A DNA stretch of 64,000 nt from PGYR01 sp048267165. Lineage in GTDB: Bacteria > Bacteroidota > Ignavibacteria > Kapaibacteriales > UBA2268. The DNA lies in NCBI GenBank assembly GCA_048267165.1, contig JBLWYD010000003.1, forward strand, positions 1-64,000. Reading direction: 5' to 3'. The notes under the pieces were generated by a model, which did not search any database, was not told the origin of the DNA, and saw only the letters and a program-made list of their open reading frames with translations. This document shows, one piece after another, positions 1 to 9,479 of this stretch. Made by a program: the position numbers and the translations under genes. How positions within the stretch are numbered: position 1 is the first letter of the stretch; every line of letters begins with the position of its first letter.

Positions 1-1880
1 ACTGATGATTCGATTCTTAAATCTCTGTTATCTTCATTAGCTGATTGTACTAACTCATCATTGTTCTCTTGATTAGCCGCACCATTCAATCCACCTACTG
101 TGATTGTATCTTGGATACCTAGTTCTACTTCAAAAGAAATACAAGTTGTATCATCATCGTTTTTAGTGTCATAAGGATAATCTACCCATGCACAAGCAGT
201 GTATGACCCTTTTTCTCTTATTATTAAATTAGGGAATGTAACTAATTTCTTGTTATATCTACCTTGTGGTAAATCTTCTAAGAATGATACTTCATTGTAA
301 ACTTCTACGCCTGCTTCATTTTTAACTACCATGTGGAAGTTAATATTAGATGCATCAGAGATACCATTGTTCAAGAACTCGATTCTCGGTGATGTTGGCT
401 TGTTTACTTTTAGTACTTCACCAGCAATAGGGCTATCAAAACTTCCGGCTGTTAATTGATCATTGTATTGTACTTCAAAGTAATGCTTTTCACCATCTGG
501 TCTAGGGAAGTAGTTATTGTATTTTTCTTGATCATAAGTATAAGTTACTTCAAACTGTACATAATATTCACCAGTAAATGCGGTTTGGAATGCTGCAAAA
601 TTTGCTTCGAACTTTTGACCAGATAATAATGGCTCTAAACTTGGATCATTATCAGAATCAAAAACTATTTTTGGTTGATTACCAACTAACACATTAGTAT
701 TTGCATTGTAGATCTTAGCTGTTACTTCAAATCTAGTTACAGGATTCAAACCAGTATTCTGAACTAATGCAGAAACTTTGATATTAGTGTTTCTTAAATA
801 TTTGAAGAAACGTGGGAATCTGCTTGTTCTTGGTGATTCGATGTTAGCTACAGCCATATCAAAATCGTTAGCAACAGTAAATACTTTAACACCTTGAGCT
901 GATTTACCAGAATTTTTTGTCATTTTTACATTTACTTTGTACTCACCACCTTTAGAAAACAATACTGTTCCTTGATTAGTACCTACTGATGCAGAGCCAA
1001 TAGCTGATTGCATAGTATAATTTTGAGTAGGTGAGTTATATCTGATAGATTGAGAACCAGTAAGTGGATCTAAAGCTCTGTAAACAACTTCTGTAGATGG
1101 TAATGGGCCAGTAATCCAATATTCAATTCTACTACCAGTTGGTTGAGGGCCTTTATGTTCAACTGCAGGTAATCTGAAAGCAGTAGGAACACCTTTAAAT
1201 GTTCTTGTAGTGCCATCATATTTTTCTTTGTTAAATAGAATATTACCAGCTGTAGGATATGTCTCTGGAATTGGTGCAGCAAAATTTATTGCATAATCTT
1301 CAATTTCGCCATAGCCCCATTGATAGCCTGGTAGATAATAAAGATTACAAGCATCATCAGAATAATAATAATAGTTAGCCATAATTCTCATTCTAGACTC
1401 ACCTTCTGGGGCATCATCTGGAATATTCATAGGTATAACACTATTAAAATTAGGCAATGCTGGATAACTAAAGTCTGATGCCATAAAAATTGCAGCTAAA
1501 AATTCATTATCCGGGCCTTGTACTCCTCTTTCCCATCTTTGGTCAGCATTCTTATCGATAAAAGCTCTTAAGTAACCTTGATAATAGACTCCCCAGTTTA
1601 CTTTTATCTCAAATTTGTTTCCAATATTAAATTCATAAGGGCCGCCAGTTCTATCTATTGTAGCCCAACCATCGTAGTTAGAATTCAATCTTTGTAATAC
1701 GTCAGAACCCTCTGTTATATCTGTTACAGTGACACTGTTTATCATAGCGTAAGCATACCAATACTGCACTGCTTCAAATCCGCAGTATTGTGCTTCTGCT
1801 TTACCACTTGGTAAGGCAATTAGAGCGAAAACTATAGCAAAGAAGCTTGTAGTTAGTTTTTGGATAAAATGCTTTTTCAT
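1..1880 (-). CDS. Secreted surface protein with GEVED domain (3' part off the left edge)
   Basis: The reading frame is open from the ATG at 1880 to the window edge, about 626 codons, so the C-terminus is missing. A signal peptide starts the protein (MKKHFIQKLTTSF, then LIALPSG). Residues about 60-180 look like a GEVED domain, a module of Bacteroidota secreted proteins: YLRAFIDKNADQRWE, later IPDDAPEGESRMRI and GYGEIEDYAI. Residues about 470-565 (QLTAG to CAWVD) closely resemble residues 34-128 of the next gene, and the two signal peptides also match, so the pair looks like a tandem duplication. The start has a good AGAGGTG ribosome site. The GTAAC-N15-TTGTTATTG element lies 54 bases upstream of the ATG. 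A T9SS sorting domain is expected beyond the edge but not seen. The precise function is unknown. Confidence 0.85.
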   Translation of the reverse strand, partial: MKKHFIQKLTTSFFAIVFALIALPSGKAEAQYCGFEAVQYWYAYAMINSVTVTDITEGSDVLQRLNSNYDGWATIDRTGGPYEFNIGNKFEIKVNWGVYYQGYLRAFIDKNADQRWERGVQGPDNEFLAAIFMASDFSYPALPNFNSVIPMNIPDDAPEGESRMRIMANYYYYSDDACNLYYLPGYQWGYGEIEDYAINFAAPIPETYPTAGNILFNKEKYDGTTRTFKGVPTAFRLPAVEHKGPQPTGSRIEYWITGPLPSTEVVYRALDPLTGSQSIRYNSPTQNYTMQSAIGSASVGTNQGTVLFSKGGEYKVNVKMTKNSGKSAQGVKVFTVANDFDMAVANIESPRTSRFPRFFKYLRNTNIKVSALVQNTGLNPVTRFEVTAKIYNANTNVLVGNQPKIVFDSDNDPSLEPLLSGQKFEANFAAFQTAFTGEYYVQFEVTYTYDQEKYNNYFPRPDGEKHYFEVQYNDQLTAGSFDSPIAGEVLKVNKPTSPRIEFLNNGISDASNINFHMVVKNEAGVEVYNEVSFLEDLPQGRYNKKLVTFPNLIIREKGSYTACAWVDYPYDTKNDDDTTCISFEVELGIQDTITVGGLNGAANQENNDELVQSANEDNRDLRIESS

Positions 1881-2437
1881 TTTAACACCTCTTTATTTGT
1901 TATTTATAAAAGTTATTTTTTGTTCTCTTAATAGCAATAACAACTTCATTCAACTTTTGTTACACCTTAATCGCTTTAATTTACTGTTTACCAGTGGGTT
2001 ACAACACTACTATTGTTACTTAAGCAAATAATAATAGTTCTATCAGTAACATTTATTTATAATATTTCCCTCAACACTATTATTTCCTTAATTAATTGAT
2101 ACATACGGCTTAACTCTCTTTTATACATTTGTTACATTATGTCGAATGTAATATTGCATAGTCACATTGCTTTTTATCAAAAATTCAATAGATTCACCCA
2201 TATTTGTGACATTAGTTGATTATTATTTTCATATATGTTAATTAGGAAAAACCTAACTAGCACAAACAAAATTCATATTTATGCCTATACATTCTTATGA
2301 TATTAGTATGGTTGAATGTAGAATTAGAGATTATACAAATAACAGAATATTTAGAATTCCTGCTTTATATAGAGTCCGTTAGGAATAAATCATGTTTTAG
2401 ATTGAGTATAACACAAGTTTTCGCTAAATTTAAATAG
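1881..2437. other. Intergenic region between two minus-strand surface-protein genes
   Basis: No coding frame is convincing in this AT-rich stretch. It holds the GTAAC-N15-TTGTTATTG promoter candidate at 1935-1963 and several scattered GTTAC/GTAAC words (for example near 1995, 2015, 2048 and 2130) that lack the correctly spaced partner. Nothing else is recognisable. Confidence 0.6.
1935..1963 (-). promoter_or_regulatory. GTAAC-N15-TTGTTATTG element (putative ECF promoter)
   Basis: Read on the minus strand: GTAAC at 1963-1959, 15 bases, then TTGTTATTG at 1943-1935, 54 bases before the ATG of the GEVED protein. The same element with identical spacing lies upstream of the ECF sigma gene and other exported-protein genes, which suggests a -35/-10 pair for that sigma factor. 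The role is inference. Confidence 0.6.
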
Positions 2438-2477
2438 TAAAAAAAAAAGACCCATTACTTTCGTAATGGGTCTTTAT
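2438..2477 (-). terminator. Rho-independent terminator of the beta-helix surface protein gene
   Basis: A 13-bp perfect stem (2446-2458 with 2463-2475, core CCCATTAC/GTAATGGG) with a four-base loop is followed, on the minus strand, by a run of U encoded by the A tract before 2449. It lies about 25 bases past the stop codon at 2503. Confidence 0.85.
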
Positions 2478-2502
2478 ACTTTAAACGTATTTGATAATTA
2501 GA

Positions 2503-5500
2503 TTATCTAACAACGCTTAGTTGTCTAGTTTGGATACCAGTAGCACTTCTAATTACTACAGTATAAGTACCAGAAACATAGTTAGAAACATTCAATGGAT
2601 GCTTAAAACCATTTATAGTTTCAGATAATAATACATTACCAGTCATATCAACAACTTCTAAAGTCAATGGAGAATTATTTCCATTTTCGAATAGAATGTC
2701 AGTTGTAGTAGATGCAGGATTTTGAGTAATCCCAGTAAAGTTGAAGTTACCTTCAGGCTTAACTTCTACTATTCTAACTTGATCGATTGCTTCAGTAGTA
2801 CCATCAAAGTCAATAGTTCTTAGTCTGTATGCATAAGTGTTACCGTATTCTACATTATTATCTACTACAGGACCGTAGTAATTCATTTGAGTAGATTTAC
2901 CAACAGCTGCAACTTCTATATCAGTTGATTTGAAGTTACCACTTACTACATTACCATTAGCTTCAGCTCTTTCAACGACAAATTTACTTGTACCGTTTTC
3001 AGAAGCAGTAGCCCAGTCTAATACAACAGATTTTTTGCTTTGAGAAGCATTGAAATCTGCAAGTTCAACAGGAACGATAGACGCTTCGTTTCTTTCTAAG
3101 TGATCAATAGTACCTCTGATGATAGTTTCGATATCACCAAAGTGTCTCCAATCAACTGTGTTATGTATTATGTTGTATGTTCTTGTAATAGTAGTAGCAC
3201 CAAATATTTGATCATCTAAAGGTGATGCTAAATTAAATAAGTAAGATGAAGATGCTAAACCTTCTAAAGGCTTTCCAACACTTGCAAAGTTACGTACAGT
3301 AATTACAGCTGGGAAAGGTCTTGGGTCATTTGGATAGAATTGAGTTACATTAGCCAAATCTTTGTAAGTAGGTCTTGTTATAGGAATAACAAAGTCTTTA
3401 CTTATTGTTTCACCAATTATTGAATTACCTTCATAACTAGCACCAGTACCTAATGGATTACTATTTACATAGTTAGATCTTAGTACTATATTTTGGAAAT
3501 CAACATCTGTATTCAATTTGCTCCACTCTTCAGTAGAAACAACCATGTTGTTTTTCAATCTTTCAGTACCAGCATTAAGGTAAGCATAGATATCTAATTT
3601 TTCAAATCTTGAAGGAACTGAGTTGTAAGCGTCAGAGTAGAACATAAAGTTGTACATTTTGTAGTTTACAGCTCTTGGTTCCCAACTTCCTCTATCAAAA
3701 ATATCGTAGTCATATACTAAATTAGCAGTATCTAAAGATTCTATTTTGAATCCGATAGTAGAGAAACCTTCAATAATAGCATCATAGTTAAGTTTACCAG
3801 CAGTAGCGTTAGCTACACCAGCTAATGGATCAGCTGTAGTATTAACTGATGATACTAATAAATGTCTGTTTGTTTTCTTCAAGTAGAATCTAACATTTTT
3901 AGAATACTTGTTATTTATATTCTCAAGGTCAGAACCTACAAGAATGTCAATTCTGTATCTAGGAGTAACGTTAGCTGACATAGTAGCAAATTTAGCAGGT
4001 ATTTTACCTATATACTCTATTCCACCAGCAGCGATTAAATCGTCATAAGACATTGGGTTCCAATCATCACCATCTAAACCATCAGCAAGACCAAAGTCAA
4101 ATACAACGTTATCAGTTGCAGGAATTGTAGCCAATACATCTTTCTCTAATACCGGAGTAGCAGAGAATACACCATTTTCATCTTCAAGATATACTTTCAC
4201 AAATACTTTAACACCAGCATATTGTATAGAACCATTGTTTCTTACATTAGCTTTTACTTCGATAGGAGCCTCAGTCATTATATACTCAGCATCAGCAAAA
4301 GAAGTTGTAATATCTCTGTAAGATCTAGGAGCTAATAAAGTAACAGGAGCTATATCAAATACGTGTAATCTACCGATAAACTCATCAGCACCGATATCAT
4401 ATCTTTGACCAGCAGCACCACGTACATCACCTTCAAAATCAGTTTTTAACCATTCAATATTCTGACCACGGTTATTTAATACTGAGTTCAATGGTGTAGG
4501 GTTAGCTTTTACTCTATAAAGTAATGGTTCAATACCACTTCTTTGATATAATTCATGATCAGCAGGGAAGTTACCGTATAAAGAGTTGTTTTGAGTATTT
4601 GTTGCTGCTTGAATTTGATTCAAGTTTGCATACTCTAATCTATAACCCATAGATACTATTTCTCTATCTTCGTCTTGTTCTATATATCTAAGTAAATCTA
4701 AATTAGTGAAATCTAGGTTAGCAACATCTTGACCAGTCCAATAAACGTTTCTATCAATATTTATACCGTCATTAGTAAAGTTACCTTGTACTAATAGAGC
4801 AGCAGCTATTTGAGAAGAAACACCTATATTAGGGTCAACAATTGAAATTGCGTTATTAACAACATTAGTACCAGCAGTATTTTGGATACCAATACCAACA
4901 GTCATACCAGTATTATTTACACCAGTAGCTCCTATTAATATAGTATTGTTGATGATATCATCATTTCTAGATACATAAGAGATAACATCAGGAGTTACAG
5001 GACTACCATCTCTTTCAGTTAATAAATGGATACCAGCTCTAGAAGCATTAGCACTAGTGATTCTCAAATTCCAAATAAAGTTATTTGCAATACGAGTAGT
5101 TTCAGCAGAACGAGGGAAAATAGTTGGCCCTTCACCAGTTTCATAGATTGTTCTATCTTGCTCTACTCTAATACCTGTAGAGTTAACATTAGAAGTCAAG
5201 TTTGTAATTCTGTTACCTAATATACTCAATCTTAGGTTATGATAACCTTTAGAGTTAGAAGCAAAGTTACCACCAGCTTCAATACCACTTGCCATTGTAC
5301 CAGCAGGAGCAGATACATTCCATATTAAGTTTCTTTCTACTTTTGTATCTTCAGAATAACCTACGAAGACACCAGTTCTAGATGCACCCCAGATTCTATT
5401 ATCTGTGATCATGTTATTGTAGTTGTAGAATGCTTTTAGTGTATCTAATACGTTAGGGTCAGTACTATAGTCGTGTCTAAGTACACCTAATCCGATGTCG

Positions 5501-6765
5501 ATAATACCAACAGCGAAATCAGAGATATCATTACCAATAAAACTATTGCTATGATTTTGAAGAGTATCTCTCAAATCACCAATAAATGCTGTTGCATCTA
5601 TAAGAGTTGATCTAGAAACTATACCCGCAGAATAACTTATATCCTGACCAAGTGCATTTCTGAATACATCTCTATCGTAAGTGAAACCATTATTTTCGCC
5701 AAACTTTGCAGTTGGTATAGAAACACTGTTTTTGATTTGAGGAGCATTGTTAGTTATCAAACAGTTTTTGATAGCTATATTAGAAGAACCTCTTTGTAAA
5801 TAAACAGCAGCACCGAATAGTGTATTTGTTGTATTTAATTCGAATTCAAAACATTTTTGTGAACCACCATCAAAAGTGATATAACCAGCAGAACGAGCAT
5901 ATTCTCTTTCAGGGAAATTGATGATTACAGCATTTTGGTTAGCAGGTTGTAATTCGTGACCAAATCTGATACCGATACCAGAAGCAGCATTCATTTTGAA
6001 CTTAACACCTCCACGAACAGCAATTCTATTGTTAGCTGGACGCATTGATATTCTGTAAACACCATCTTCGTCTGTAGGGTCGTTAGTTGGACCTACACCG
6101 ATGATTTTTGCAGACATGTCCCAAGCTGGCGCAAGTACGTTAGCTGCATTGATTATGTATTCAGCATCTGTGAATCTAAACTCAACGTCAGCAGAGATAC
6201 CTTCTCTATATAGTGAATTCATCAATGAATCTACTGTAGGGAAGTTTGCAATATGATTAGATTGAGTTTTATTGTTTTTGCCAGAAGTTTCTTCAGCAGA
6301 ACCAATTATAAAAGTACCAGCTAAACCTTTTTCTACTTCAATTGTAGAAGTAGCAGTTTGACTAGCCATTCTGTCATACTCAGAAGTTTCTACCCATGTA
6401 GAAGTCGTGTACTCACCAGAGTGAGAGATAACGAGCTTAGGGAAAGAAACAACTTTCGTTGTATTGCCTTCGATAAGATCTAGAGTAGCTACGTTATTGT
6501 AAACTTCTACTCCTTTAGAATCCTTAACTACCATACGGAAGTTAATTTTTGATGCGGCAGCCGCACCAGTATTCGTGAAGTTAACTTGAGGTGTATAAGG
6601 TCTATACACTTTCAAAGCTTCACCAGCTTTGGGTTGCAGATAATCACCAGCCGTAAGTTGACTATCGTTTTTGGCTATTGCCTGACTACCAGACGGCAGA
6701 GCTATTAGCACTAGGACTAACGCTATAAAGCCGGTTGTCAATTTCTGTAGTAAGCTATTACGCAT
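2503..6765 (-). CDS. Giant secreted protein with right-handed beta-helix repeats and T9SS sorting domain
   Basis: This 1420-residue exported protein begins with a signal peptide (MRNSLLQKLTTGF, LIALPSG) that resembles that of its neighbour. Residues 34-128 repeat a module found near residue 500 of the neighbour. Residues about 290-730 are rich in NxIxxN-type strand-turn repeats (ITDNRIWG, VERNLIWN, ILGNRITNL, IANNFIWNL), typical of parallel beta-helices (Pfam Beta_helix/NosD style). The last ~85 residues (ITQNPASTTTDI to TRQLSVVR) form a T9SS type A sorting domain, so the protein is predicted to be anchored on or released from the outer membrane. A GGTGG ribosome site precedes the ATG, and a GTAAC-N15-TTGTTACTT element lies 61 bases upstream. 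The ligand or enzymatic activity is unknown; I see no catalytic lyase signature. Confidence 0.9.
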   Translation of the reverse strand: MRNSLLQKLTTGFIALVLVLIALPSGSQAIAKNDSQLTAGDYLQPKAGEALKVYRPYTPQVNFTNTGAAAASKINFRMVVKDSKGVEVYNNVATLDLIEGNTTKVVSFPKLVISHSGEYTTSTWVETSEYDRMASQTATSTIEVEKGLAGTFIIGSAEETSGKNNKTQSNHIANFPTVDSLMNSLYREGISADVEFRFTDAEYIINAANVLAPAWDMSAKIIGVGPTNDPTDEDGVYRISMRPANNRIAVRGGVKFKMNAASGIGIRFGHELQPANQNAVIINFPEREYARSAGYITFDGGSQKCFEFELNTTNTLFGAAVYLQRGSSNIAIKNCLITNNAPQIKNSVSIPTAKFGENNGFTYDRDVFRNALGQDISYSAGIVSRSTLIDATAFIGDLRDTLQNHSNSFIGNDISDFAVGIIDIGLGVLRHDYSTDPNVLDTLKAFYNYNNMITDNRIWGASRTGVFVGYSEDTKVERNLIWNVSAPAGTMASGIEAGGNFASNSKGYHNLRLSILGNRITNLTSNVNSTGIRVEQDRTIYETGEGPTIFPRSAETTRIANNFIWNLRITSANASRAGIHLLTERDGSPVTPDVISYVSRNDDIINNTILIGATGVNNTGMTVGIGIQNTAGTNVVNNAISIVDPNIGVSSQIAAALLVQGNFTNDGINIDRNVYWTGQDVANLDFTNLDLLRYIEQDEDREIVSMGYRLEYANLNQIQAATNTQNNSLYGNFPADHELYQRSGIEPLLYRVKANPTPLNSVLNNRGQNIEWLKTDFEGDVRGAAGQRYDIGADEFIGRLHVFDIAPVTLLAPRSYRDITTSFADAEYIMTEAPIEVKANVRNNGSIQYAGVKVFVKVYLEDENGVFSATPVLEKDVLATIPATDNVVFDFGLADGLDGDDWNPMSYDDLIAAGGIEYIGKIPAKFATMSANVTPRYRIDILVGSDLENINNKYSKNVRFYLKKTNRHLLVSSVNTTADPLAGVANATAGKLNYDAIIEGFSTIGFKIESLDTANLVYDYDIFDRGSWEPRAVNYKMYNFMFYSDAYNSVPSRFEKLDIYAYLNAGTERLKNNMVVSTEEWSKLNTDVDFQNIVLRSNYVNSNPLGTGASYEGNSIIGETISKDFVIPITRPTYKDLANVTQFYPNDPRPFPAVITVRNFASVGKPLEGLASSSYLFNLASPLDDQIFGATTITRTYNIIHNTVDWRHFGDIETIIRGTIDHLERNEASIVPVELADFNASQSKKSVVLDWATASENGTSKFVVERAEANGNVVSGNFKSTDIEVAAVGKSTQMNYYGPVVDNNVEYGNTYAYRLRTIDFDGTTEAIDQVRIVEVKPEGNFNFTGITQNPASTTTDILFENGNNSPLTLEVVDMTGNVLLSETINGFKHPLNVSNYVSGTYTVVIRSATGIQTRQLSVVR

Positions 6766-6826
6766 TTTACCACCTATTAATATTAGTTTAACATATTATT
6801 ATTAATTTTCTATTCATCGACTTACA

Positions 6827-6855
6827 AAGTAACAAATTTTGACTAGATTTGTTAC
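6827..6855 (-). promoter_or_regulatory. GTAAC-N15-TTGTTACTT element, palindromic and therefore bidirectional
   Basis: Minus strand: GTAAC at 6855-6851, 15 bases, TTGTTACTT at 6835-6827, 61 bases before the ATG at 6765. Because it contains the 9-bp inverted repeat GTAACAAAT/ATTTGTTAC, the same bases also give GTAAC-N15-TTGTTACGA on the plus strand (6829-6857), 85 bases before the aspartokinase start. Confidence 0.55.
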
Positions 6856-6942
6856 GAATTATTACACACGTGTTGCATTTACATAATCTTTTTAGGATAT
6901 GTATTAAGCAACAGTATCCAACTTAAATAAAAATAATATAAA

Positions 6943-8001
6943 ATGAAAATAATTAAAATAGGTGGTACTGCTTTATCTAATCTTAGCAATATTATAGACT
7001 TTGCAAACACCATAAATCACTCTAAACGCCCTATATTACTAGTCATTTCGGCTTTTGGCAAGCTCAGTTCGACTCTCAAAAACTTCAATTTTAACTCTGA
7101 TTTGGATAAAAATAGCTCTCCTTTTCACTTATTTAGAGAATTTTCTTCCGTTTTAACGCCTATAGAATGTGTAAAATTTTTCACATATTTGGATAAAGTG
7201 GAATTAATTCTTACAAAAAGAGCCAAAGGAATAGTACTAAGCGATGAATTTCCTCCGAAAGTAATGGATGAAATTCTCAGTTTGGGCGAATTAGTGTCTT
7301 CTTATTTTGTGCATTGCCTCCTTAATTCCTATCAAATTGACAACGAATTCATAGATGCGAGACTACTTGTTTTAACAGATTCTGAACACGGAAATGCAAA
7401 GCTAAATCTCCATAAAAGTATAGACAATATCCAAAAACTGACTTTTAAATCAGAAGTGATAGTTACACAAGGGTTTATTGCAACCGACTCGGACGGTAAC
7501 ACTACTACTATGGGCTTCGAGAGCTCGAATTTAAGCGCTACTTTATTTGCTAATGCATTAGATTCGAGTGAGATAGAGATAGTAACAAAAGTAAATCAGA
7601 TTTATAGCTCAGACCCTGAGAAAAACCAACAAGCTAAACCAATAAGTAACATACCCTATTCTAGTGCTAGAACTCTCGCAAACAATGGGTTTAAAATGCT
7701 TTTCCCTGGTATGATAGATTTGGCAGAAAAGAAAAATATAGGGCTATTATACAGAGGAATAAATAATACAGAAGTCACTATTATATCGGGTGAAATCCAA
7801 TTCAATTACCCAGTAGTACTGGCTACAAAAAATGGCTATCTACTTTCGCCTATATCATCACCAAATTCGTTGAAAATATTAGAGTATTTTAACAAAAACA
7901 TTGTTGAGTTTAGCTTTAACCGTTCAAGTCACTCACTTTCTATAAATACAAAAGAAATTGATGAGAAAGATTTACACGATTTTGCTATTTCTCTTTTCTG
8001 A
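6943..8001 (+). CDS. Divergent aspartokinase-like amino acid kinase, short form
   Basis: The protein (352 residues) has the amino-acid-kinase fold signatures of aspartate kinase: an N-terminal KIGGTALSN in place of KFGGTS, the GFIATDSDGNTTTMG segment, and a late TKVNQIYSSDPEKN segment matching the usual DGVYTADP region. Aspartokinases make aspartyl-phosphate for lysine, threonine and methionine synthesis, and dapB of that pathway is encoded elsewhere in the window. Two oddities stand out. The usual GRGGSD motif reads GFESSNLSA here. Only about 70 residues follow the kinase domain, so the ACT regulatory pair seen in most ~450-residue enzymes is absent or vestigial. It may be a feedback-insensitive aspartokinase or a kinase of altered substrate. 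Its 3' end overlaps the convergent permease gene by 17 bases. Confidence 0.75.
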   Translation: MKIIKIGGTALSNLSNIIDFANTINHSKRPILLVISAFGKLSSTLKNFNFNSDLDKNSSPFHLFREFSSVLTPIECVKFFTYLDKVELILTKRAKGIVLSDEFPPKVMDEILSLGELVSSYFVHCLLNSYQIDNEFIDARLLVLTDSEHGNAKLNLHKSIDNIQKLTFKSEVIVTQGFIATDSDGNTTTMGFESSNLSATLFANALDSSEIEIVTKVNQIYSSDPEKNQQAKPISNIPYSSARTLANNGFKMLFPGMIDLAEKKNIGLLYRGINNTEVTIISGEIQFNYPVVLATKNGYLLSPISSPNSLKILEYFNKNIVEFSFNRSSHSLSINTKEIDEKDLHDFAISLF

Positions 8002-9361
8002 ATAGGTTTCTGAATAGGAACATTTCATTGTTAATTCTCATCATAAGTACAACGCCAACGGCAAATATTATTATATCTGCGAAGAACATACCTAGAACTG
8101 GCGAGATTATCCCTTTGTCGGCTAGCTTCTCCCCTGCTATCAGACAGCCCCAATAGATAATATAGAAACCTAAGCTAATAGCGGCGCTGATACCAAAATT
8201 GCCACCTTTGGTACGAATACCAAGCGGAACACCTACAAATACGAATACGAAACAGGCCAACGGTATAGAGTATTTCTTCCAAATTTCTACTTCGTATTTT
8301 CTTATGTTGTTTTCACGGTTCTCTATAGTATAAGCATTTGTTTTTAGATCTGAAGCCAAGAAATTAACATTCTTCTGAACTCGTGAGAAAATACTTCTTT
8401 GGCTAGTATCTATCTCAAATTCGTCATTACTTTTTGTACTATCTTTACTATTATCTCTATATTCTTTTCCAGTTAACACATAATCTAGATGTTTTTTAGC
8501 AATTGAATCTATTATCTTTTGAGCAAAGTTAGCTTCCGATTTATTACCATCAACTACTTCTTGCATATCACGTATCCTCATCTCGCGGTCACCCCTCGAA
8601 ATAAGGTTCACATCGGTTCTATTGAAATCGAACCCCGATGCCTCCATTTTTATCTGATACTCTTTGAAATTGATTATTTTGTAATCTTTCACATCATTAT
8701 TATTACGCTGATGGATTTCCCCTGCGAAAAGATTGATAATAAGATGAGTATAGTCATTGGAAAAACCAATCTGACCACTATCGGCAGAGATTATGTTTTG
8801 TTGAGTATTACTAGAATAATCATATATAGTCACGTCATGCAATCTACCAGTAGCAGAATCCACTGCCCTAGAAAGTATGATATTACCACCCATACTCGGA
8901 GAAAACTCACCCGGCTGAATAGCAAAAGTAGGCTTCTTTCTTTGTATATCATTCATTAGAACTTTAGCTTGGTGGTTTGATTCGGGCAGAATAGTATCAT
9001 TGAACCAAAAAAGAACTAACGACAAAACGAACCCCAGACCAATAGCTGGTTTCATCATAGAGTAAAGTGAAGTTCCCGATGATTTGATAATAGGCACTTC
9101 GTAATTAGCAGACATAGCACCGAATGCCATCAGAGTAGCAAACAAAATGCCCATGGGTGCAGCAAGCACTACCATCCAAGGTATATTGAGAGCGATAGCA
9201 TTAACAATTACTGACGTCTCTATACCCTTACCCAAGAGCTTATCTAATGAATTTATAATAAATTGCATCAGAAAAATAAACACAACCGTAGAGAACCCAA
9301 ATAGGAATGGCCCGATGTGTGATCTTAGAATATATAGGTTTATGATTTTCATAGAGTTCAA
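7985..9361 (-). CDS. LptF/LptG family lipopolysaccharide export permease
   Basis: The 458-residue membrane protein matches the YjgP/YjgQ (LptF/LptG) family. It has three N-terminal membrane segments (about residues 10-35, 55-80 and 100-125), a large periplasmic beta-rich domain (GEFSPSMGGNIILSRAVDS, then TIYDYSS), and three C-terminal membrane segments after about residue 355 (IPLACFVFVFVGVPLGIRTKGGNFG). In known systems two such permeases with the LptB ATPase extract LPS from the inner membrane. The periplasmic region contains an extra charged insert near residues 250-325 (NSKDSTKSNDEFEIDTSQ). Which of LptF or LptG it represents cannot be decided. It ends inside the convergent aspartokinase gene. 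Confidence 0.9.
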   Translation of the reverse strand: MNSMKIINLYILRSHIGPFLFGFSTVVFIFLMQFIINSLDKLLGKGIETSVIVNAIALNIPWMVVLAAPMGILFATLMAFGAMSANYEVPIIKSSGTSLYSMMKPAIGLGFVLSLVLFWFNDTILPESNHQAKVLMNDIQRKKPTFAIQPGEFSPSMGGNIILSRAVDSATGRLHDVTIYDYSSNTQQNIISADSGQIGFSNDYTHLIINLFAGEIHQRNNNDVKDYKIINFKEYQIKMEASGFDFNRTDVNLISRGDREMRIRDMQEVVDGNKSEANFAQKIIDSIAKKHLDYVLTGKEYRDNSKDSTKSNDEFEIDTSQRSIFSRVQKNVNFLASDLKTNAYTIENRENNIRKYEVEIWKKYSIPLACFVFVFVGVPLGIRTKGGNFGISAAISLGFYIIYWGCLIAGEKLADKGIISPVLGMFFADIIIFAVGVVLMMRINNEMFLFRNLFRKEK

Positions 9362-9479
9362 ATATAAGAAATAGCACGTATCAAATAACTATTATTTTGT
9401 GGAAAAAATGAAAAATATCTTGATTGAAATTGGAAAATTAATTAAGTTTGAAGTTCTGAATAAAAATGGAATAGAAAAC

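Noticed and set aside
1990..2160. Additional GTAAC/GTTAC words in the spacer before the first gene
   Set aside because: None has TTGTTA at the 15-base distance, so they are probably chance in AT-rich DNA.
6829..6855. 9-bp perfect inverted repeat GTAACAAAT/ATTTGTTAC as a stand-alone repressor operator
   Set aside because: The same two blocks with 15-base spacing recur upstream of other genes where they are not palindromic, so a promoter-type element explains it better.
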